Shown here piece by piece: positions 1-4,579 of a stretch of DNA of 6,487 nucleotides. Position numbers and translations under genes: made by a program. Position 1 is the first letter of the stretch, and every line of letters starts with the position of its first letter. Source of the stretch: Candidatus Kerfeldbacteria bacterium (GTDB lineage Bacteria; Patescibacteriota; Patescibacteriia; SBBC01; CAIJZX01); contig JACQBO010000056.1 of NCBI GenBank assembly GCA_016194465.1, positions 1 to 6,487 of the forward strand, in the 5' to 3' direction. Below the pieces are notes generated by a model that saw nothing but the letters and a program-made list of their open reading frames with translations, had not been told where the DNA came from and made no database searches.

Positions 1-164
1 TACATACGCTTTGGACCGCAAATTTCGAGTTGAACGAAAAAATGCTAAAACCGATTGACCAGGACTTCGTCGTTATTCCTCGTCGCCCGGTGTCTCCTCC
101 AAATCCTCTGATGCAAGTTGCAACGAACCTCTATCGCCGCATCACGGGGAGAATACAATCATGA
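1..164 (+). CDS. C-terminal fragment of an unrecognised protein (5' end outside window)
   Basis: Reading from base 3, the frame is open for 53 codons and stops at TGA 162-164. The other two + frames stop early (TGA at 31-33 and 56-58). The tail begins HTLWTANFEL, contains a proline-rich stretch (PRRPVSPPNP) and ends in a basic segment (NLYRRITGRIQS). I do not recognise a family from these residues. The short distance to the following glycosyltransferase gene and the shared strand suggest it belongs to the same glycan operon. A glycosyltransferase or methyltransferase tail is possible but unsupported. Its stop overlaps an ATG at 161 (ATGA), the usual sign of translational coupling to a downstream gene. 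Confidence is moderate that this is real coding sequence and nil for function. Confidence 0.6.
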   Translation, partial: HTLWTANFELNEKMLKPIDQDFVVIPRRPVSPPNPLMQVATNLYRRITGRIQS

Positions 165-184
165 TGTTTGCCAATGTAATTTGA
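146..184 (+). other. Ribosome site plus seven-codon mini-ORF overlapping the next gene's start
   Basis: A GGGGAGAA sequence at 146-153 lies about 9 bases before ATG 161, the best ribosome-binding site seen in the window. The ATG overlaps the upstream stop as ATGA. The frame from it reads MMFANVI and ends at TGA 182-184. That TGA overlaps the TTG at 181 (TTGA), which opens the frame of the large downstream glycosyltransferase. Two readings are possible: a leader peptide whose termination hands ribosomes to TTG 181, or the original start of the large gene, now separated by a one-base loss. One extra base in or before the AATTT run (178-182) would join ATG 161 to the downstream frame. Confidence 0.45.
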
Positions 185-1887
185 AAGAATTCGTCAGAAA
201 ACTTTCCATGGTCACCTTTGAGACAAAGTATTACGAGAACGACTATCAGCACATCCTCCAAGGAGATCGGCTGAAGAAAATGATTGACTACTGTCGATAT
301 GACTTCGCCAAAAAAGTCGTCATTATCAATAACGTGGCCGACCGGAACAAAGTCGAGGCGCTGGCAAAAAATTGTCAGTCGCAGGGCACGATTGATACAT
401 ACTATTTTGTTGACGATTACGCCGACGAAGTATTGAAACATTTCCATCTGACCAAGGAAAGTTTCCATGGTGGCTATTACTATTCCATTGCCGAGTTGGT
501 CGGGCTTTACCTCTGTCAGACTCCATATCTTCTCCACTTTTCTTCTGATTCTCGTTTGGTTAGGCCCGCCAGCAGTGACTGGATCAACCAAGCAGTCGAG
601 ATGATGGACCAAGATCACCGGTACGTTTGCGCTAATCCTTTCTGGGCCGACCGAGCACCCAACTTGAACGACGGATTTTTTTCTGAAATTGGTGATTGGT
701 TTGTGGGCGACGGTTTTTCCGATCAATGTTACCTAGTCCCAACAAAAGTTTTCAAAGGGCAGGTGTATGGCGAGCGTCATTCCGCCGCCGATCGATACCC
801 GCGCTACGGTGGAGAATTGTTTGAAAAACGAGTTGACAGTTATATGCGTAATCACGGATTGTGGCGCTTGACGCATAAAGAGGTGCGGTATACCCATCAA
901 AACTTTCCCCAAAAAGGCTGGCGACCAAAAGTCAAAAAAGTCGTCAGCACGGTCGGCGGGTGGAAATACCGTCTGGCTAAATTATTACCGAAGGTCCCTC
1001 CCTCGGCTCAGGCCCTGGCTGAGTACCGAAAAACTATCAAGGTCTACGACGTTTTCATTTTTTTTAATGAACTTGACTTGTTGGAAATCCGGTTGAATAT
1101 TTTGGATCCATACATCGATTATTTCGTCATCGTTGAAGCGACCCAAACCTTTTCCGGGCGGCCAAAAAAATTATTTTTCCAGGAGCAACAAGAACAATGG
1201 GCACAGTTTAAGGATAAGATTATTCATTATGTCGTCGATGACTTGCCCGATAGCCATGATGAACTACGACAAAGGCTGAATAATCCCGAATTAAGTTCCT
1301 TGGATCGGGAGATTATCAACACTTGCCTGACCTCTGATAACGTTCCAGCCGGCCAAACGCATTGGCTACGGGAATTTTACCAAAAAGAATCTATGAAGAA
1401 ACCACTGACGGAGTTGAGAGATAGAGATATTTGTTTTATTTCCGATGTCGACGAAATTTGGAACCCGTTCGCGCATTTCGATTTCCGCGCGGATGGAGTC
1501 TTCAAGCTTCGGCAAGACATGTACGCTTACTACCTGAACAATCGATCGTCGGAGTCCTGGGCGGGGACGTACGTTACGAAATACAAGAACATCAGAAACA
1601 ACAGTCTTAATCATCTCGATACGCCCAGTAAAACGAAATATCGATACATAAAAAACGGCGGCTGGCATTTTACGAATCTCGGCGGTGTCGATCGAATAAA
1701 AACAAAATTGGAATCCTACGGTCACCAAGAATACAATGTCGAGTCGATAAAATCGCAGATCTCGTCAAAACTAGCGAAGAATGAGGATTTCATCGGGCGA
1801 CAATTTAACTTTTGGGTCGATGAATCAAACCTGCCGCCGTACCTCATTGATCACAAAGATCAGTACCGGTCATTATTTAAGCGGTAA
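181..1887 (+). CDS. Two-domain glycosyltransferase: GT-A-like N-terminal domain fused to a GT17 domain
   Basis: With a TTG start at 181 the protein has 568 residues. Residues 1-270 look like a GT-A-type nucleotide-sugar transferase: an initial strand (SMVTFETK, 9-16), a second strand KKVVIINNV, a third ending FVDDY, then YYYSIAELVGLYLC and an acidic HFSSDS (119-124) where a DxD-like metal site would fall. I recognise the sequence type but cannot name a Pfam family. A basic linker follows. Residues 286-568 match glycosyltransferase family 17 (Glyco_transf_17, MGAT3-like): YDVFIFFNELDLLEIRLNIL (289-308), IVEATQTFSG (317-326), the metal-binding-type ISDVDEIWNP (DVD at 422-424) and GGWHFTNLGG (493-502). 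Known GT17 enzymes are beta-1,4-N-acetylglucosaminyltransferases, but the bacterial donor and acceptor are unknown. The protein probably works in the cytoplasm, since no signal peptide or membrane segment is seen. The start is uncertain: TTG 181 has no Shine-Dalgarno of its own, ATG 208 would cut off the first strand, and a TTG at 118 would overlap the upstream gene by 47 bases. Confidence 0.88.
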   Translation: MKEFVRKLSMVTFETKYYENDYQHILQGDRLKKMIDYCRYDFAKKVVIINNVADRNKVEALAKNCQSQGTIDTYYFVDDYADEVLKHFHLTKESFHGGYYYSIAELVGLYLCQTPYLLHFSSDSRLVRPASSDWINQAVEMMDQDHRYVCANPFWADRAPNLNDGFFSEIGDWFVGDGFSDQCYLVPTKVFKGQVYGERHSAADRYPRYGGELFEKRVDSYMRNHGLWRLTHKEVRYTHQNFPQKGWRPKVKKVVSTVGGWKYRLAKLLPKVPPSAQALAEYRKTIKVYDVFIFFNELDLLEIRLNILDPYIDYFVIVEATQTFSGRPKKLFFQEQQEQWAQFKDKIIHYVVDDLPDSHDELRQRLNNPELSSLDREIINTCLTSDNVPAGQTHWLREFYQKESMKKPLTELRDRDICFISDVDEIWNPFAHFDFRADGVFKLRQDMYAYYLNNRSSESWAGTYVTKYKNIRNNSLNHLDTPSKTKYRYIKNGGWHFTNLGGVDRIKTKLESYGHQEYNVESIKSQISSKLAKNEDFIGRQFNFWVDESNLPPYLIDHKDQYRSLFKR

Positions 1888-1897
1888 CTACTACCCT

Positions 1898-2548
1898 ATG
1901 TTTTTCTGGTTCAAGAAAAAGAAATCGCCGGCCATGACTCGCGCCGAACTCATTAATCTGCTCATCAAAAAAAGGCGGTATTCTTCGTATCTTGAAATCG
2001 GTGTGAATACTCCGGCTCAGCCCGGCTGGAGCCACGATTCTATCCACGTCGAGTCGAAACATGGCGTCGATCCTGCCCCGGAAGTCCGATCCACCTTTCC
2101 CATGACCTCGGATGAGTTTTTTGCCAAACATATCACCCAAAAATACGACCTTATTTTCGTTGATGGTTTACATTTGTTTGAGCAAGCGTACCGAGACATC
2201 ATCAACTCCCTGAAGTGGCTGAGCGACGGCGGCACGATTGTTGTTCATGACTGTAACCCGACCGAGGAAATCACCCAGCGTCGGGAACGAGCCTCTGATG
2301 CTTGGCACGGCGACGTCTGGAAAGCCATTCTCAAATTGCGGACCGAGAACCGGAACATTAACATTGTAACGATTGACACTGATGAAGTGTGCGCCGTCAT
2401 TACCCGCGGACATCAGGCGCTTTTGCCGCTTGAGACAAAACCTGAGACGATGTATGCCTACGAGTACTTCGATGGCCACCGTCAAGATATTCTCCATCTC
2501 ATGAGCGTCGAGGAATTTACCCGCCGTCTTGGCTCACTTCTCCAGTAA
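1898..2548 (+). CDS. Class I SAM-dependent methyltransferase (Methyltransf_24 type)
   Basis: The protein is 216 residues from ATG 1898, ten bases after the preceding stop; ATG 1934 (MTRAEL) is a weaker alternative. The Rossmann-type landmarks are YLEIGVN (31-37, strand 1 and SAM loop), HGVDPAP (55-61, acidic end of strand 2), MTSDEFF (69-75), YDLIFVDGLHLFEQAYRD (83-100, strand 4), GTIVVHDCNP (112-121, strand 5) and HGDVWKAILKLR (138-149). This set, especially DGLHLFEQ with HDCNP and GDVWKA, is typical of small Methyltransf_24-like enzymes found in bacterial polysaccharide loci, and the length fits. The SAM loop after EIG is proline-rich (NTPAQPGW) rather than the usual glycine-rich loop. The likely role is O-methylation of a sugar or glycan intermediate in the cytoplasm, inferred from family and neighbours. 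It may act on the product of the flanking glycosyltransferases. The N-terminus is lysine-rich (KKKK at 6-9). Confidence 0.88.
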   Translation: MFFWFKKKKSPAMTRAELINLLIKKRRYSSYLEIGVNTPAQPGWSHDSIHVESKHGVDPAPEVRSTFPMTSDEFFAKHITQKYDLIFVDGLHLFEQAYRDIINSLKWLSDGGTIVVHDCNPTEEITQRRERASDAWHGDVWKAILKLRTENRNINIVTIDTDEVCAVITRGHQALLPLETKPETMYAYEYFDGHRQDILHLMSVEEFTRRLGSLLQ

Positions 2549-2553
2549 AAGGA
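2547..2553 (+). promoter_or_regulatory. Purine-rich ribosome-binding-like site before the GT2 gene
   Basis: AAAAGGA overlaps the last two bases of the preceding TAA stop and lies only one base before ATG 2555. The core matches a Shine-Dalgarno, but the spacing is shorter than usual. Coupling to the upstream gene may therefore matter more than free initiation. No other in-frame start close by precedes the conserved GT2 strand. Confidence 0.35.
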
Positions 2554-2554
2554 T

Positions 2555-3526
2555 ATGGCACCGCTCTTCCCCCAGGCCAAAGCCCGTTCGGTCGACGTCG
2601 TTATTCCCGTGTACAATGGCGCGCCGCATATCTTGTCAGCCATCGAATCAGTCGATCGGCAAGACCTGCCAGCCAAGACCATTATTGTTGTCGACGACGG
2701 TTCAACCGATGCTACGCCGGACATTATACGACACTATCATGGCGTGACTCCTCTCCGGTATCTCCGTCAAGAAAATCGAGGGCTGAGCGCGGCCCGGAAT
2801 ACTGGTTGGCGAGCAGGCCATTCCGAGTTCGTCGCCTTCCTTGACGCGGATGATGTTTGGGAACCGCAAAAACTGTCGGCCCAAATGGGAATCTGGGATC
2901 ACAGCATGAATCAAAAAGTTGACCTGGTCTATTGCGGTTATCATTCGATTGACCAAGCCGGACAAACGGTCACGATTCCTGGGCGACCGATCATTCCTCC
3001 TCAGCTTCGTGGCCGTGTCTTCGAGGCTTTGCTGCCAAAAAATATCGTAAGCGGGAGTGGCAGCGCGGTTGTCATCCGCCGCGCCGCGCTTCACGTAACG
3101 GGGGGATTCGATGAGTCACTGCGGGCACTTGAAGATTGGGACTTGTGGCTCCGCATCGCCCAGCAATCCGAGATCGACTTTGTCGACCGCGATTTAGTGG
3201 GGATTAGAACCCACTCGGGCGGCATGCAGCAAGATCAAAGCCGGATGATGACGGCGACGATCGACTTCTTTTCTCGTTGGTTGGAACGGTTGCCCGACAA
3301 GACTCAGCCGCCATCCGGTTGGGTCAAAACACTGGTCCGATACGCTGGGAATAGTTGGCCGCCCAACAAGTTTTGGCGGACTCTGAACACACGCATGTCG
3401 CCGACTGCCCGGCAGAGACTGGCCGATTTCATCCGCCGCGATATGAAAGCCTACGCCGCAGTGCGCTTCGCAAGTTTGCCTATCGAGCTTTTGATTCGCC
3501 GTCCCTGGCGCCAACAACGCTCATGA
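2555..3526 (+). CDS. GT2 family glycosyltransferase
   Basis: The 323-residue protein opens with a GT-A nucleotide-binding domain of the Glycos_transf_2 family: VDVVIPVYNG (13-22), IIVVDDGSTD (43-52), ENRGLSAARNTG (73-84) and the metal-binding FLDADDVW (95-102). GGFDESL (183-189) and ALEDWDLWLRI (191-201) follow; the ED of that motif is where the catalytic base lies in inverting GT2 enzymes. The order and spacing are normal for a complete, active-looking enzyme. The last 80 residues are basic and lack an obvious membrane helix, so it is probably a cytoplasmic or membrane-peripheral transferase. Donor and acceptor cannot be read from the sequence. ATG 2555 follows the methyltransferase stop by six bases. 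The stop shares an ATGA with the GT10 gene, so translation of the two is probably coupled. Confidence 0.92.
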   Translation: MAPLFPQAKARSVDVVIPVYNGAPHILSAIESVDRQDLPAKTIIVVDDGSTDATPDIIRHYHGVTPLRYLRQENRGLSAARNTGWRAGHSEFVAFLDADDVWEPQKLSAQMGIWDHSMNQKVDLVYCGYHSIDQAGQTVTIPGRPIIPPQLRGRVFEALLPKNIVSGSGSAVVIRRAALHVTGGFDESLRALEDWDLWLRIAQQSEIDFVDRDLVGIRTHSGGMQQDQSRMMTATIDFFSRWLERLPDKTQPPSGWVKTLVRYAGNSWPPNKFWRTLNTRMSPTARQRLADFIRRDMKAYAAVRFASLPIELLIRRPWRQQRS

Positions 3527-4515
3527 AACAATATCTTCTTTTCCCCCACAATGACGGAGATCTGCAAGACAAGATCTTTGAGAGCCCCTTCGGATGGCTT
3601 TGCTCCTCCTTACAAAAGAAAGGCATCGAATTACACACCTACGACCGCGGCGACCTTGCGAAAGCCGATAAGGTTCTCTGTTTCAATCACCGTCCGGCGG
3701 CGTATGCCGCCTGCCAGCGGGCGGGCCTGCGCCGCGATCAACTAGTGTTATTCCTCATGGAACCAAAACCAGTCGTACCAGATCAGTATCGACCCGAGGT
3801 GTGGAATCAATATGGCACGGTCTTTACGTTTCTGGATAACCTCGTTGACCACAAGCATATTTTCAAAATGTACTACCCGCAAGGACAGGAGCTGATGGAG
3901 CAGTTGCCAGGCTGGTCTGAGCGAAAATTTTTGACCCTCATGAACGCCAACAAATACAGCTACGTTCAGCATGAGCTTTATTCTGTGCGGCGCCAGGCGA
4001 TTCGATACTTCGAGCGCAACCCTGACTTCGACCTCTATGGGTTCGATTGGAACCACAATGGCACGCTGAATCTCGGTGCCGCGTCTCAAGCATTCAAGTC
4101 GGGTCACTGGATTCAGTACGTGATGGATGTTATTGCCGGCTTTCGACATGCGGCCTGCTATCGAGGAACTGTGCCGGACAAACGCGCGACCATCGCCAAA
4201 TACAAATTTGCCATCGCCTTCGAAAATGAATCGAAAACCCAGGGGTATATTACCGAAAAAATATTTGACTGTTTTTTTGCCGGGACCGTGCCTGTGTATC
4301 TTGGCGCCGAAAATATTACGTACTATGTTCCAGCCGACTGCTTCGTGGATTTCCGAAAGTTTTCTGGATTCGCTGAGCTGGAAAAGTTCCTCCGAGCCAT
4401 GACTGAACCTGAGTTTCTGCGCTACCAAAAAAATGGACAGCGTTTCTTGCACGGACCGGCTTTCGCGCCTTGGCTTCCCAAAAACGTTTTCGCATCAATC
4501 ACGGAACACCTGTAA
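3523..4515 (+). CDS. GT10 family glycosyltransferase (alpha-1,3/4-fucosyltransferase type)
   Basis: ATG 3523 overlaps the GT2 stop by four bases (ATGA) and has no Shine-Dalgarno, so coupled translation is likely; the open frame upstream (from 3355) is only overlap. The protein has 330 residues. The C-terminal half holds the family 10 signature: YKFAIAFENES (227-237), GYITEKIFDCFFAGTVPVYL (241-260), then GAENITYYVPADCFVDFRKF, the donor-binding half of the GT-B fold (Glyco_transf_10). The N-terminal half, with FLMEPKPVVPDQY and YGTVFTFLDNL, fits the acceptor side. Characterised members move L-fucose from GDP-fucose to GlcNAc or Glc in Lewis-type structures; some bacterial relatives may use other sugars, so fucose is a family inference. 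The heptad repeats and basic tail of Helicobacter enzymes are absent. No GDP-fucose synthesis gene is in the window. Confidence 0.92.
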   Translation: MKQYLLFPHNDGDLQDKIFESPFGWLCSSLQKKGIELHTYDRGDLAKADKVLCFNHRPAAYAACQRAGLRRDQLVLFLMEPKPVVPDQYRPEVWNQYGTVFTFLDNLVDHKHIFKMYYPQGQELMEQLPGWSERKFLTLMNANKYSYVQHELYSVRRQAIRYFERNPDFDLYGFDWNHNGTLNLGAASQAFKSGHWIQYVMDVIAGFRHAACYRGTVPDKRATIAKYKFAIAFENESKTQGYITEKIFDCFFAGTVPVYLGAENITYYVPADCFVDFRKFSGFAELEKFLRAMTEPEFLRYQKNGQRFLHGPAFAPWLPKNVFASITEHL

Positions 4516-4544
4516 CTTCTATGTTCTCCGCGGCCCGATGTGTC

Positions 4545-4573
4545 TTGACAGGCACCGTTCAATAATTTATTCT
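4545..4573 (+). promoter_or_regulatory. Sigma70-like promoter with predicted leaderless start
   Basis: TTGACA (4545-4550, a perfect -35 consensus) is followed after 17 bases by TATTCT (4568-4573, four of six matches to TATAAT). It lies in the only intergenic gap of the window, after the GT10 stop at 4515. The -10 ends six bases before ATG 4580, so transcription would start at or next to that A and give a leaderless mRNA. This agrees with the lack of any Shine-Dalgarno before ATG 4580. No terminator hairpin is visible between 4516 and 4545, so read-through from the upstream genes is likely as well. Confidence 0.5.
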
Positions 4574-4579
4574 GTACCA

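Noticed and set aside
142..726. Antisense open frame of 194 codons opposite the N-terminal transferase domain
   Set aside because: It has no family motif and no start context, and the + strand protein has a coherent domain pattern.
2693..2711. Shared stretch GGTTCAACCGAT in the two GT2 domains (also near 5978-5989)
   Set aside because: It encodes the conserved DGSTD motif in both, so it reflects protein conservation rather than a DNA repeat or recombination site. The similar GATGGTTCAAC near 5657 is a chance match within the methyltransferase part.
3748..4452. Long antisense open frame of 234 codons opposite the GT10 gene
   Set aside because: The + strand frame carries the full GT10 signature. 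The antisense translation shows no recognisable motif and looks like a shadow of codon bias.
4516..4545. Possible terminator after the GT10 gene (CCGCGG palindrome near 4528)
   Set aside because: The palindrome is only six bases, has no stable stem and loop, and is not followed by a T run.
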